DNA of 64,000 nt from Prunella strophiata (taxonomy: Eukaryota > Chordata > Aves > Passeriformes > Prunellidae): NCBI GenBank assembly GCA_036583965.1, contig JAZBQD010000027.1:22575001-22639000 (forward strand), written 5' to 3'. The translations under genes and the position numbers were made by a program. Position 1 is the stretch's first letter; each line of letters opens with the position of its first letter. The notes below the pieces were generated by a model, which searched no databases, was not told where the DNA came from, and worked only from the letters and a program-made list of their open reading frames with translations. Of the stretch, positions 13,028 through 26,317 are shown piece after piece.

Positions 13028-15858
13028 GTAAGACACCTGAAACTTCTGTTTGCATTCTTATACATATAGGGAAAAATTTTTGCTGCTTACAGTAGTGTGT
13101 TTGTGAATCTGTTTCCAAGATGATTTTCCTGTCTGTGTTTGGATAGTGTGATTAAAAGGCTATGTTTATAGGAATACTGCTACACTGTTTGTGTGGAGAA
13201 AAAAAATGCTATTTGTGTTTCATCCCTGTTGAGAGGGGAAAAAACAGGAGATCTGTAAGTATGGATCTGAGATTTAATTCTTAAATACTGGTTTTGAGAA
13301 AAGCTTCTCACAAAAATACATTCTGGTCTATTCATAGATATGTATTACACTATCTCTTTTATTTTAAGGCATATTAATTTTGTGTTTCTAATAAATAGTT
13401 TTGGCAGTCATATGGCCTTTAACCTTGCTCAGATAGTTGTGATTTAATATTTTTTTAATAAGTCAGCTAGTTCATGGAGTGCAAATGTCTTGGCTTTTGT
13501 TCTCTAATCCTTTCTAGTCTAGATGTGAAGTAACAGGTGTAGTGTCTCAACTTTGGTAAGTGTTTTAATGTTTTTGGATTAATTTTGACAGTTTTATTTC
13601 AAAAATATAAACAAAGTCGTTTTTCTAACGCTTTTCTCTCCTACAAATATTTACCTGCATATGTACATATTTTTAATGTATAGGTATTTATTTTTACATT
13701 ATATTGTTATTGCATATTTTTCATGTATGTGGATTTTTAAAGCCTGTATCTTCCTAATATGAGAATTAAGTACATAAATTCAGGCCAACTGATCTAGCAA
13801 CATTTATCTTTTGCCCTAGGCACTGCAATAATAAAAACCTGGGTTGTCTATTAAATCAATTTGATTTTGAATTAGCTTTTATCAGTAGTAGATACGAAGT
13901 TTCTGAAATACAACATAGAACTGATGCAGATGATTGCTAAATGGTGGTGAAATTGTACATTAGTATTAAGTTATTATTTTTAGTAGGGTTATAAATAATA
14001 CAAAGACTTTCTGCTTCACTCATATGGTAGTGCTGCCTATTGTTATGTACAGGAGTCTTGGGATACAAAGGAATATCATTCACCTTGGTACAATTAAAGA
14101 TTTTTTTTTGAAGGCGTGTGTTTAGACAGAACAATTGAACTTTTCTGTGGTTTTGTGTTTGTCCAGCTGCACAGTGTTAAATCCTGTAATCATTGCTGTT
14201 TCTAGCAGTTGTCCTTTAGCTTTACAGACAAGGCAGGAGTGCAGATGTGCCTGGCTTTGTTTCCATGCATCCATACACGTGTGTTAATGGATGTGTATGC
14301 ACATGTGTTTGTGTGAAGTGTATTTGCCAACAAAGCTGGGAACTGAGAGCCTCACAGTTTTGCCCTGCTCCAAACCAAAAGTGTCTTCTCCCCAGCTCTT
14401 GTCCCAAATGTCACGTGAACCCAGTGGGCAGGCAGGGGCACATGGGGATTGCCCTCCAAGAACTCCTTCCCACCTCACTCATTCAGTTCCCTTTTTCCTT
14501 CTCCTCAAAAGCAAACAAACCAAAGGACTTTGGAAAAATAAGTCTGCTGTTGTTACTCTTGTTTTTATTTTGGTCTTGGTGTTTGAATAACATAGCGTAA
14601 ATTCTTTATTAGTAAGTGGTGATTTTAAAGTTTACATCCAAATAAGAATATATATTTGTATTCACAGTGCTTGTGTAATGAGAGTCCATGTTTGATCTAG
14701 TACTGAATCTGTTGTTTAAAAGAAGTGAAATTCAGTGTGCTGTTGTCAGATTTAATCCTTTTTCTGGTAGCCTTTATCCTGCAAATGAAACTCTTCACCC
14801 AGATCTCTAAAATTATCTTCACCAGTGTGTGTATCAGTACAAGGCTGGTGCTAATGTGGAGTTCAGGCAATTTGATACACATTTAAAGTAAGGACCAGGT
14901 ACTGCTTAAGTTGTTCTATTGGTGTACTGTAATACCCACCCCAAACACAGATAAACAATAAACAAGAGAGAGCAATTGCTTTTAATGGTCATCCTGCTTC
15001 CAAAATACAGGCACCTCTGCACTTTATTGTTATCTCTTCCATACTGAAACATTTAGAAAATTGCAAATACAAAGAATTTGATGTCATATTTTAGGTTATA
15101 TCAGAAGTATGCATTGAGCTTTTCCTCCTTCACTTCTTGGGAACAGTTAAATACTAAGAGTTACCTGAGATGCTGTAAAACATACTTTGAAAAGTTATAT
15201 AATATATGAAAGTTTGCTTTACTGAGAAAGATCATTTAAAAAATTCATTCATAACAGGATTTGGGGGTCTGAGAAAATGTTTCTTTTACAATAGGAAGTG
15301 AGTCTGCTTTTACCCCAACAAACAGGAGTTGGTATATGGGTCTGCTAATTAGTATGGTTATTTCCTGTTTTGTTGATGAGGCTTTAATAAATGTCAAGGG
15401 TACAGCCATGAAGATCTCCCAATTAGGCTTTGCGTTTGTAAAACCCAGCCCCTTTGCTTTTGTGTGAGGATGACAGTTCCAACTGCAGCCTCAGCCTAAC
15501 AGGGCTCAAGGGAAAGGATACTTCTCTGGTTTTATTGAAAACACAGCCAGTTTGGCCCAGGGAGAATACCAGCACTGGTCACAGTGCAGAGCCATTTTTA
15601 ACAATGAATATTTACTAAGCTTTATCACTGCTGTCATAGTGGCTTTATTGTATTTTTTCTTTTCCAAATTGGCAATAAGCTTAAGAAAAATCAGCAGTAA
15701 ATTAAAAAAAAAAAAATTATAGCATCTAAAATAGCTGTCAAAACCTAACCAGAGGATAAATAATTAAATGTGTTACTGCAAACTGAAGCTTGCCCTCCTA
15801 TAATTTGCATTTTGAAAGCTGTTTCCTAAAAGAAGGAGCTGAGGGCAGTGCACTGGTT

Positions 15859-15880
15859 CGTGCGTGCGCGTGTGCGCACA
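15859..15880. repeat. Alternating purine-pyrimidine CG/TG tract (Z-DNA-prone)
   Basis: Twenty-two bases alternate strictly pyrimidine-purine (CGTGCGTGCGCG... type). They lie inside a roughly 60-bp cluster of CpGs (about 15,858-15,905) in an otherwise CpG-poor intron. Such tracts can adopt left-handed DNA; that is a general property, not shown here. Confidence 0.7.
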
Positions 15881-17297
15881 ATTCGTCTGTGCCCAAACGA
15901 GCCGGTCCCTCTCCTGCAGTATTCAGCTGAGCTTGCTCCTGCTCAGGTTCCTGTTCTAGGCTCTTCAGACATGTGTGAGCTTAGCTATATTGCAAGTCAA
16001 CATTAACAGATGGATTGCCCTAAGCAAGGGAAAACCACAACAACAAAATCTAGTGAAAGTGGAGGATTGAAGCTTTTTATTGTTAAGCCTTATTAAAACC
16101 TTGGCATGTGCACTGCTGTTAACTGTTTCATGCCTAGAGCTAATAATGTGTCTCGGATATGTTTCATCTCTCACATTAATTAGAAGTGTAGAAGATACAA
16201 GAAATCACCAGCTAAAATTTTTGAAATACAAGTTGATGCAAGCATGAGGTTGCTTAGGCTCTGTTTGCAGTATCTTGTGAGTGAAACCACTGAGTTCCTT
16301 TAACTATTGATGAGCAAGGTACAGCAGGGCATGTTTTAGACTATGGAGCACTCAGTTTTCTGCATAATCTGTTTTAATTCTGTACCATTATATGCTCCCA
16401 GGTAATGCAGATTTCTGGGTACACAGGGACCTAAATGCAGTAGGAGCTCTGTAAAATTGTTCCAAATTAATGTATCATTAAAAGAGAGCATTTTTATTAT
16501 AATCCTGGTTTGAATGCCAGGAAGATCTGTTTGATTTAATGAATATGTTCTTTGTAATTTTACTGTTATATCAGGTGTTGGGGTAGCTTATTGAAAATGG
16601 ATGATGTCAGGATCTCAGCAGTCATAATTTATTTCATGGCAAATAAAACACTCTGGAAGATTAGCAGAATACCAAATAAGAGCTACCAGTTCCCTTTGCA
16701 GTTATTAAATTAGCAATGCCCCTTGTCTCTCAGAAAATGTATGTTCTACCTGTACCTTTAGGCACCTTACTACTTTCCATCTCTAATGGAAATAGCCATG
16801 TGGATTCTAAGGGTGGATTTACCAATCACTGTGTCTCAGCACTACTTTAAGTGTTCCTATATTGAACATTCCAAGTGAGCTACTCACCATGACTTTGCAG
16901 AATCCAAATACAGCATCTAAGAAGGCTTTTTAAAACACTTCTAATAAAAATCAAGTTAGACTAAACTTTTTTCTCCATGTTCTCAAACAAAAGAGAGGGT
17001 TTTCTTTTTCTTTCTTTCTTTTTTTAAAGCATATTGCAAATGGAGCTTTTTCACTTTTATTGACGAATGTCCTAGAGACTATACAATGTATAATTCAGCT
17101 TGCAGTAGGTGTGCTTGGCATCTGTTCAACAAACACAGCCAGTGTCAGGCAGGAAGATGTGTTCAGAATAACCTTAGCTTCAGGAGTGCCCCATTTATCA
17201 ATATCCCTACAATGGCCAGTAAAATAAATGGCATAATCATTAGCTACAAAGGACTTCTAGTAACTGATTACCCTCCCAACCTGAAAAAGGTGATGAG

Positions 17298-17331
17298 AGT
17301 GGCTATTCTGAAGAAGTGGCTATTCTGAAGA
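17298..17331. repeat. Perfect 17-bp tandem duplication
   Basis: The unit AGTGGCTATTCTGAAGA occurs twice head to tail inside the large DENND1B intron. It looks like a recent slippage event. Confidence 0.85.
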
Positions 17332-18199
17332 CTTTTTCCTGAAAAATAAGAGAGGAGATTGTGATAATGCAGTGCTGAATATACATATTCTGTATAAGAT
17401 GACTGAATGTCTTTTAGAAAAAATATCCACAATGATTTCAGAAAAAAATCTGATTAAGCACATTTACCTGTATTTGTATTCAGACAATGTGCTTGAGATC
17501 CCATCTATGACTACCAACCACATATAGCTCTGGTTCTGCTGCTGGAGGTTTTTTCTACCCTCATCGACTGCAATACTGTAAATTGAAAGATGTCATAAAC
17601 ATTATGAGCGAGATTTTAATGTAAATCATGTTTTGCTTCTGTAAAATACAGTTTTGAAGTAAGCATTGGTTGATCAGTAAATTCTGTTTCTTTAGCTAAT
17701 GTGGCATAATGTGAAAATATTGTAGATATCATTAGCTTCCTTTAATTTGGAGAAAAATCTTTTGTCTTGTTGTGTCAAGTAAGATCTCTTCATTCTGCAA
17801 AACAGTCAGATTTCCTTTTAATTAAAAATGAAAAAGCTAGGCAGCCAGAATTCAAATTGCAGATTACGAGAGTGCCCTCTTGTGGCTGCGGTTCCTTCCC
17901 AAAGTGGCAGAGCACCGGGGATCCTCTGCCTGTGTGAGCCTTGCCTGGTACAACGAAGATCTCTTACAAAACAAGGGGTACTTCCTTTATTTGTGAAATT
18001 GTGGATTTTGTGCAAATTAAGTGTCTACATTGCTGAAATCTGTCCCTGCTTCCCACTGAACAGTGGCAGTGACTGTCCTCACCAGAGTTGTGCTGTTCTG
18101 CACCCATAAACCACTGTCAGCCTTGTGGCTGCTTATCTTGGAGTTTTGCTGTAAAAATCACTTGAGAAATCTCTTCACTAAATACCATGGTTGCAATTT

Positions 18200-18203
<4 letters not shown>

Positions 18204-18233
<30 letters not shown>
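18204..18233. repeat. 30-base poly-A run
   Basis: This is an uninterrupted run of 30 A residues on the + strand. It could be a retroposed tail or a simple homopolymer. I found no target-site duplication or recognisable element before it. Confidence 0.9.
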
Positions 18234-18235
<2 letters not shown>

Positions 18236-18867
18236 TGGTCAGGAAGTTGCTCTGGAACTTTTTGTTACCCTGTGGAATGCTTGGTTTTTCAGGGCAAAGT
18301 CATCAGCATATCTACCTCTGATATATCCTGCTGAAAGAAAAATTGTATACAAGCAAAAAGTTTGCAGATGCTTTTCCTGGCTATTGTAGCCCCTCTCTTT
18401 AATTTTTGTAAATTAAAGCCTTTCAGAGGGTCATTCTTCTGCAAACAGATGAACCATACTTGTATGTCTAGCACTGTTTCCTGTCTCTGAAGGATTTCAG
18501 AGAAAAATTCTGTCTCACAGAGCATCTTCAAACTGGGCGAACCTTTCAGTCCTCAAAATTTAATTGAAATAACCACATTTAATTTTTTCATCAGGAGAAT
18601 TTATTGACATCTTAATGTAGCAGTGGGATCTTTTACTTTCTTTTGCTGTGTATCTTCTGTCTTCCACAAGTCATGGTTTTACTCCACTCAGTCAGGGAGC
18701 CAGGAGGGCCATGAGACAACAGCTGGAACCTGTGTCCCAACCTCCATGTTGCTTTTGCCTTCTGGCTGGAAGGTTTGAAGAGCACCACTTTACATCTAAA
18801 ACTTCAGCTCTAGTACTCTATGTTCCCTAATGTTTTCTGCCTCTCTATATTCCTGTACCTAAGAATG

Positions 18868-18884
18868 AAAAAAAAAAAAAAAAA
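18868..18884. repeat. 17-base poly-A run
   Basis: A homopolymer in the same intron, followed by GAATAAAG. There is no recognisable retroelement body upstream. Confidence 0.85.
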
Positions 18885-21205
18885 GAATAAAGAAGTTCAA
18901 TTAATGAAAAAATTTTGTCTGAAGGCATAAGGAGGGAGAAATAGAAGAAACAGGAAAATCCTTTCCTGCAGGGATCTCAGCATCTCTGAATGGGAGAGTC
19001 CAGATTCAGCCTGTCTAATTTTAGATACTGCTGAAATGCTGAAGTTAGCAGCAGTGTTGCCTTAGGCTCTTTCTGCAGTAAGTGGAGAGAGGGGTATGAC
19101 TGAAGGGCAGCTCAGCCCACCTAGAATCTCAATTGCATCCTGATGATGCCTCTGTCTTGCTGCTAATTGTCTAATTTGGGCCCTAAAATAGCTGAAATCA
19201 GTAACATCCAACTTCAAGTGCCAGCCAAATTCCACAGCACTTTGCAGAGACAGACCTTATTTGTTGAGCCGAAGACTCCTACTGGTGTCAAACAGGAAGA
19301 GTGACTCCTCCTTGGTAATTCTTCTGTTTGGAATCCCTAGACAGTGTAGAAATGTGCTTGGAGTCAGTATTTCCAAGGCACAGTCTTTTTTTCCTTGCAA
19401 ATGTGATTAGTCTGTTTTCAAGCTTCCTTTGGCACTTCCCTCAAACAGGATCTTCCACAGTCCATTGGTCTGATGGACAGGGCTGGTGCTGCTGAGGTCT
19501 GGAGGTGTAGGGTGTTTGTGTTCACCATCACATCCACCTTGTACATTTTAATGTACATATTTTTGATAGGTTTTCCTCTGAGAAAGTCACACATGATCAG
19601 CAACTGGTGCTCTCAGCAGTGATTGTAGCATGAGACAGTTCTGCTGAAGTAAGAGTATGATGCACATTTTACCCAAAAGATCAATTTAATCAGTAGTCTT
19701 GCTTTTATCTGCTTAGGAATCATATCAAATGGATAGCACATTCCAGCCAAATAAACTGGATTTACAGCTGTCCTGGTTCACTGAAGTCCCACACTGTGTA
19801 CCTGAGTTACTTCCAGGTCTCTTGACTTTATTGTTACCTCAAATCCATGTTCCCTTTTCTGGTTTTGTTCATATAAACATTCATGTGGCTTTGGACACTG
19901 ATTAGGTTTTCTTTTCTGGCACACATTCTACCTTATCTTCCTGCCCTTCTGTCCATTGTGACCCTCTCAGCCCTCCATTCTATCATTTTCCATCCATCTA
20001 ATCTTTGAGAGGCCATTAATAACCATCAGAGAAGGGAAAATAAGTGATACGTTTCTCCATTCTTGTAACTGCAAATTCTGCCTGGTGAATCTGATTCTTA
20101 AAATCATGTACAAAAAAATGAGCTGCTGGCTTTAGCTGTTGCAAATGGCACTGCAAATCTCCACGTCCTGTTTTAAAAGACTAACACTTCTGCTGGTTGC
20201 CAATTCAAGTGGAGGCAGGCTGCCTTTGGAGGGTGCACTCCTTGCAGCTAGAATGGTGTGTGGCACGGTGCCAGGGTGCATCAGCAGCTCAGAACGGGAG
20301 GGTGTGCTAAGAATAGCCTCGGTGCCATTGAGAAAAGCTGGATCTGGCTCTGGGGAGGTGCTGCCTCACTCTGGGCAGTGTGGGGCCTCAGGCTTCCTGA
20401 GGAAAAGAGGGTCTGTGATTCCTCAGGGAAAGGGGAAGGTTGCTTGTTGTTTTGGAGCAAAACAGAACTATTCTTGAAAAAATATTTGTGGAAGCATGAT
20501 TAATGGTGAAAAGGAAAAGCAGTGTTACACAATTCTCAAATGATACCTGTGTTCAGGAGTCTGGTGTGCATAAATGGGAGGGAGCTGAGAGCTTGTTCAT
20601 TTTTCACCACAGTAATTCAGAACAAAAGTAATTACATGTGCTATCTGTGACTAAATATCTCAACAAATTTATCATCCATACTTGCAATAAATCCTACCTC
20701 AGCACAGGTATTAGGGTTTTTCTGTACCTTTACAATAGTCACTGGAGATCTCTGTGGCATTAAAGTATACTTGGCATTTCAAAGCACTGTGCCCATACAC
20801 ATATTTCTGGTAGTATCAATTTATATCCAGGACAGTTTTCTGATATCAGAGCATTCTTGGTTAGAATCTGTGCTTCTTTTCTGTCTCTGCTTTCCCTCTC
20901 CTTTCATCAGTCTCAGCTCTCAGGGAGTGTAATGAGGAGTACCTTCCTGTGAGTCATGGCTTTAGGTCACAGTGTTTAACCAGAAAGGAAGGCGACAAGT
21001 TGTGCTTTACCTGAAAGTCTGATTGGGAGATCTTTTGCTTCCCTACTGGATGGAGCCATAATTATTTCTGTGATTTGATGGGTAAAATAAAATACTGAAT
21101 CATAAAGAACAGTGGGCTTATATTTATTTTGCTTTCTCATACTGAATGAATAATCTCTAAATTTTTAAGAAAAAGGAAGCAGTACTTCACAGATTTAAAC
21201 CATGG

Positions 21206-21230
21206 TATATATATATATTTTTTTTTTTTT
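21206..21230. repeat. (TA)6 followed by poly-T
   Basis: A TA dinucleotide run of six units passes directly into about 13 T residues. It is a simple low-complexity tract. Confidence 0.8.
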
Positions 21231-24200
21231 GAAAATTTATATGTGTTGATGTATTGAGTAGCCAGTAAATGTGAAATTGTATTCGTGCTGCCATTTATCA
21301 AAAGATTATTTGTTTTTCACTTTGAGTGTAATTAATAGCAGCAGCCTTGTTAAACTTCCTGCCTTAGTATCAATCAATACACACTCATTACCAAAAGCTG
21401 GACATCTGAAAGGTCTAGCATTATATAAAGAGTTGACATTTCAAAGATTGACTTCCATGCCCAATCAAGAATATAACCATCTTACATTTAAATCCTCTAG
21501 CATTCATGTATTTTGGCATTTTTATTCCAAAGTAGTACGTTTTGTGAGGCTACCAGCAAGCAGAAGAGAACAGTTTAAGGACTGACTCTCCCTTTGTTTG
21601 GTTCTACTGCATTTATACTGTCTGCTCCTTTTCCTTATTTCAGTGATCAGCATTGGTTCAGGTCTGTATAGGCTGCAGACTAGTTGCAGAAGGAGATTTT
21701 GAAGCAGGACAGCAGCCAAAGAGGATGGATACAAATAGGTGAATACAGAAAGGATATATAGCCTCACACCAGCTCGTGGAGAACATGAGCTCATGTTTAA
21801 CTGTGCTCAGCTCTTACATTCCAAGCAAAATGAGAGATCAGAGATGCCATGTGCAGGGACAGGAGAGAAATTTGAAACAGCAAAAGTTGAATCCCTGTTC
21901 TTGTTATGATCTAAAGTAAATACATTAAGTACTATATTTAATATCTAGGCAGAACTGTTTGGAAGAAGCAAAACAACCAGGTACTTTAAAGAAGTTTGTT
22001 CCTTTATTTTATAGAAATAAACATGACAGCAGTCTATTAAGACTTTATAAAGTTCTGGTGCAGCAAGAAAGGACTGTCGCCGTATCAATTCTTGTGGTAA
22101 TAAATTTAAATGGTCTGGTTGTTATTAGAATGCTAATCAGGAAGGAAGCAGAAGTCTGTCCTTTTTTCATAAAGGGGTATAAAAAAGGTTACACACTTCA
22201 AAATGCAGAAAAGACAGAAATTAAAAGCTTAAATAACTGCAAACAGCAGGGTACGTCAGTAATGGAAGGACTTCTTAAATGACTCTGACAGCTTTTGCAG
22301 GTGCACATACTCTGTCACTTTGCCTAGTGGAGCACTGAAAAAGTTTTATGGCTCTCCTTTTGAAATTTATTAAGGGTTTCTTTCTTTCTTTTTCTTTCTG
22401 TGCAAACTAGTCTGGACATACCCCTCCCTTGCAGTCATTTTTATTACAGCTCCTAAAGGAAAGTCACCTATTCAAAAACATGTGTTGCTTGTTGTCTCTG
22501 TGGTTAGCTCACAGAGCTGTAAATGCTGGAGAAGGTTGTTATTTACAGCCAGATATTTTCCTTTCCTTCCCTTCCCCCATATCTTTTTCTTTGTATGTAA
22601 ATCCCATTTTATTTGGTCTAGTTGTTGAAAGTCTCCCTGTATAATTTTATAATATACCCCTAATCATGTAAATTGGTAACAAAAATGTTTTTTCAAAGAG
22701 TTTGACCATCAGGAGTTCTTCTTTTGGAAGGAGGTTTTAGGTTTATCAACTTGTCTGTTACATTCCTTTATATGATTATTTGTGCTTTCACTAACACATT
22801 TGCATATTACTGTTTATAGATGTTCTGAGGGGCCACTGCAATGCCTGTGGTGTTTGCTGATTCTACTTAATTTTATTCAGCTCCTGTTTCTCAAAGACAC
22901 AACTGTTTTTCTTTTTTTTTTCCCCTTTTTTTTTTTTGAAGTTTGGTATCTGTCCTCTTTGAAATATTATTTATTATTTCAACAAATCAACAAGTGTTAT
23001 CTTGTAGAATTTTATTCCATTGGCAGAGTTGATTCCTCTACAGATGAACAAGTGTCAGTTTCCATTTTGTTTTCTGCAACTTCTCAACATTTTAAAGAAT
23101 CTTCTTGCCTGCAAAATCTCATGTTAGTAGGAGTAAATGTGATGGCAACATCTAATTTTGATGCAAATTCAAAGAAAACTGAGAGAGACAGAAAGGATTT
23201 TGCCCTCCAGGAGCTAGTTCCAGGTTAGATCTTGAATTACAATGAATGTCATGTCAGAATTTTCTTGGGGAAGTGGTTACTTCCCAGTGTTATCAAATCG
23301 AAAGTATTTTAATTTTCCCAGTGAAGATAAATACTTAAAGCTGCAAATTTTAAACCAAAACCAGTGACTGTGCTTGTGACAGGGATCAGTAATATAACCA
23401 GTCACCAGTATCAGTTAACAGAGTGGTTCACTTCCCTTTAGTTACAAGCAGGAGAATCCTTGCAACAGTGGTGGGGATGACACAATGAACTCACAAAAAT
23501 ATGAAAGAGTTAGAAATAGTTTGTTTCTCTCTATTCCATCCTATACCTTTTGCTCAGAACAACTCTTAGGGTTGTTTGATGGGTTGTAATACTCTAATAA
23601 TTCTCTCATTTTCTGTCAACTATTAACTTGGTTTAACACATAAAGAACCATATGTTTCCTCTTTGAGGGCAAAGAACTGTGGAAAGTGTTATCAAAACTT
23701 GCTGCTTTAATTAAATTCTCTCTTGTTGAATAAGAAAAAGCGTCTCAGTCTCCTAAAGAGTGAATACTGAGACATTCCTGTAAATAATGGGGGGGTGGGG
23801 AGTTACAGAGAGGGTCCTGGTATTTGTAGAACACTGACAACATCTGTAATAGGTAACATACTGAAATCCTCACAGTGCAAGATTTTCAAGCTCCTTGTAG
23901 TCTGGAATTAAGGCCATATTTCTTCCCCATCATGGGCTGGTTGCAGGTTTAGGCATTTGGTGAACTGCATGATGAGATGTGGGCAGTAGCACTTCTTTCT
24001 TGTGTATGATTTTCCTCAAAGGTAGCCTACACTGTTTCCCCTCTGTACAGATTCCATCCATATGCCTTTAAATTATTAGTGGCTATCCAGGGCTCACAGT
24101 ATCTTCAGTGCATTGATTGCCAGTATAGTTTAACTTCCTATACAAAAAGTGTTTGATCCAAAACAAGCATGAGAGATGTATAGTCCTGAAGACAGTTATT

Positions 24201-24992
24201 TGCAAAGAACAAGTGACTAAAATTCCTGATTTAAATGTTCTGGTCAGGATAGAGACTTTTTTCTAATTATTGTGGATTTTTTTTTAATATTTTTGTTTGC
24301 TGAATAATAATGTGATGTAATAGGTGAGCATTCTGTATAGAAATGTGTGAATTTACAGCACACCAGCTCCTTCATGCAAAGTCCTCTTGGGGTGCTCTGA
24401 GTGCACTGGGTTGGAATTAATTGTAATCCACAGTGAATTATCCTGCATAAAGGCAGTCTTAGTGCAAAGTTCCTGATCTGGATATTATTTACTCTGCAGT
24501 CCTGTACAGCACCATAACATAAACTTTATAAAGAGACTCCTAACTTCCTTTGTATTTGCTACTTCAAAAGTCAATTTTTCTTCATGCTCAATAGACCACA
24601 TGAACCAAAGCTTGGCAAACATTTCTACCAGAAAGTATTAAACCATAGTGCTTTTTGTGATGTGCTTTCAAGAAAGGGTAGCTGGTAGACTTGAGTGATG
24701 CTTTTCCTCCAATATCCAGTCTTCTGCTAATCAATGCTTTGCAAAAATAATAAGGCACACCAGGCTTTGCATAAATAAGGAGGCCCTCCATAGGCCATGA
24801 AGAGAAATGGTTCTCTTTAATTGGTGATGCTTGAGGACTTGGAACAACCTTTACAAGACTTGATCAATATGTGGTTTTCCTCATCAAGTGCTCAGAAGCC
24901 CTAATGAGTAAAGTGGCCGCTGGTCCCTGAATAAGTAATGCTGAAATAGAGAAAATAAACAAAATTATAATGTTAATTGTCCTTTCCTCCAG

Positions 24993-25072
24993 ACTCGTTT
25001 CAACCAGCGCCTCAGTAACCAGGAATTTGCCTTGGATGAAGATGAGGATGATGAAATTGAGAGAACAAGCAA
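24993..25072 (+). CDS. DENND1B: DENND1B exon g (acidic linker)
   Basis: The exon is 80 nt between CTTTCCTCCAG and GTAAGA, phase 0 at the start with two bases left over at the end. It encodes TRFNQRLSNQEFALDEDED followed by an acidic DEIERTS stretch. The position and the acidic end (a run of D/E, then IER-SK) match the DENND1B tail. The first half reads differently from the mammalian sequence I remember, which has a lysine/leucine-rich string there, so this exon may be fast-evolving. Its split last lysine codon (AA + G) is completed by exon h. Confidence 0.9.
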
Positions 25073-26103
25073 GTAAGAAGCCTGTTTGGATGGATTATAT
25101 GTGTATAGGAGAGAGGGTAACAAGTGTTATTCAGCAAAATGGAGTTCAAGTGACACATTTTTCTCCTGTCCAGGCTGCTAGCTCAATTCTTGATCTAGAT
25201 GGTGTCAAGTAGTTTAGGATTTAAATCTGCTTTAAAAGAGGGACAGGCTATTGTGTCTTTTCATTATTTATAGTGTCCAGAAGAGCTTAACATAATCCTC
25301 AGTCTTCACAGCCTCCAGATAAAAAGACTACATACACAAAGATATACTGAAATATTTGTCAACATGGTGGACCTCAGCTAATCTATTCTTTAAGGCTTGT
25401 CTTGTGGCCATGACAATGGGACATTTTTTGAAGAGTCTGAAAGACAAATAATGTCTTGGAGATTTTATATTGAGGTCTTCCTATATGAGAACTAAAGGAA
25501 AAATGTAAGTTGAGGCTTAAGCCACATTGAGGCATTTTCTAAATTGAGGAGTTGATTTTTGATGATTAACATCTGGATATAAACCAGAAAGGACATTGAA
25601 AGCAAAATCAAGCGGCTTAGGCTGTGATATAGTAGGGAAGAGCAAGCTAGTGGAGTCTTAAAAGGATGTAATGAAAACAGTGAGCCATGGCAAACAGCCT
25701 TTGTAGCAATATTGATAGATAGAGATAGAAAAAGACTGTGGTAGAATGGGGGTCTGAGGTAAGGATGTTGCAATGCATAAGAGAGGAAATAAGAGACAAA
25801 AGCACCAGTTCTCCGTGCAGATAGGCAGTACTTCAGTAAATCTGCCCATGTGATGGAGGAAGAGTTGCAGTAGCAGACTTGCCACTAGAACAAAATGTTT
25901 GGCTAGGCCAGGAGGTAGCTAATGGTAACTGCATCTCCATTAACACCACATATCTGTGTTCAGGAGAATTCTTGAGTAGAAATATATTCCAGGTTTATGT
26001 TCCCATTCAGAGCTCTTGAAATGCATTCTCCTCTGTCCTTTCAGAAGTGGTTATAATAAAATGGCTTTTATGTTCTTATCTGATGGAAAAGTTTTGTTTT
26101 CAG
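25073..26103 (+). other. DENND1B: DENND1B intron g-h (1.0 kb)
   Basis: Ordinary AT-rich intron ending in TTTTGTTTTCAG. Overlapping - strand ORFs of 75-93 codons have no recognisable features. Nothing else was seen. Confidence 0.8.
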
Positions 26104-26317
26104 GTTATCATCAGAAGACAGTGAAGAAGCTTCTGCTTACTTTTATGATAGTGATGGTTCTGGTGAAACTGGAATAACTCAGCATCAAGGAGAAATGGAC
26201 TTGCTTGGAGAGATTCTGGACACGCTGAGCACACACAGTTCAGATCAAGGAAAACTCTCAGGAGCAAAGAGCCTGGATTTCTTCAGATCAATGGATGACA
26301 TTGATTACAAGACTGCG
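26104..26317 (+). CDS. DENND1B: DENND1B exon h
   Basis: This exon is 214 nt. The first G completes the lysine codon of exon g, and 71 full codons follow. It encodes LSSEDSEEASAYFYDSDGS, then GEMDLLGEILDTLSTHSSD, then KSLDFFRSMDDIDYK. The GEMDLLGEILDTLSTHSSDQGKL and KSLDFFRSMDDIDYK blocks are diagnostic of DENND1B and among the best-conserved parts of its C-terminal tail. The tail is acidic and serine-rich, likely disordered and phosphorylatable. The donor is GCG|GTTAGT, phase 0. If the intron is not removed, the frame stays open for 35 more codons (to 26,425). Confidence 0.97.

Larger units (their letters stand above)
13028..24992 (+). other. DENND1B: DENND1B intron f-g (12 kb, largest in window)
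   Basis: This is the longest DENND1B intron seen. It holds a CpG-rich alternating purine-pyrimidine stretch at 15,859-15,880, a 17-bp tandem duplication at 17,298-17,331, a 30-A run at 18,204-18,233, a 17-A run at 18,868-18,884, a TA/T tract at 21,206-21,230, a TTTC-rich tract at about 22,376-22,400, and poly-T/C near 22,909-22,938. No coding exon was recognised. ORFs up to 148 codons (22,782-23,228) are low-complexity or unrecognisable. The CDS phases on either side need no extra exon. Confidence 0.75.

Noticed and set aside
22782..23228. + strand ORF of 148 codons
   Set aside because: It passes through poly-T/C tracts that encode phenylalanine runs. No domain is present, and it lies inside the 12-kb DENND1B intron.
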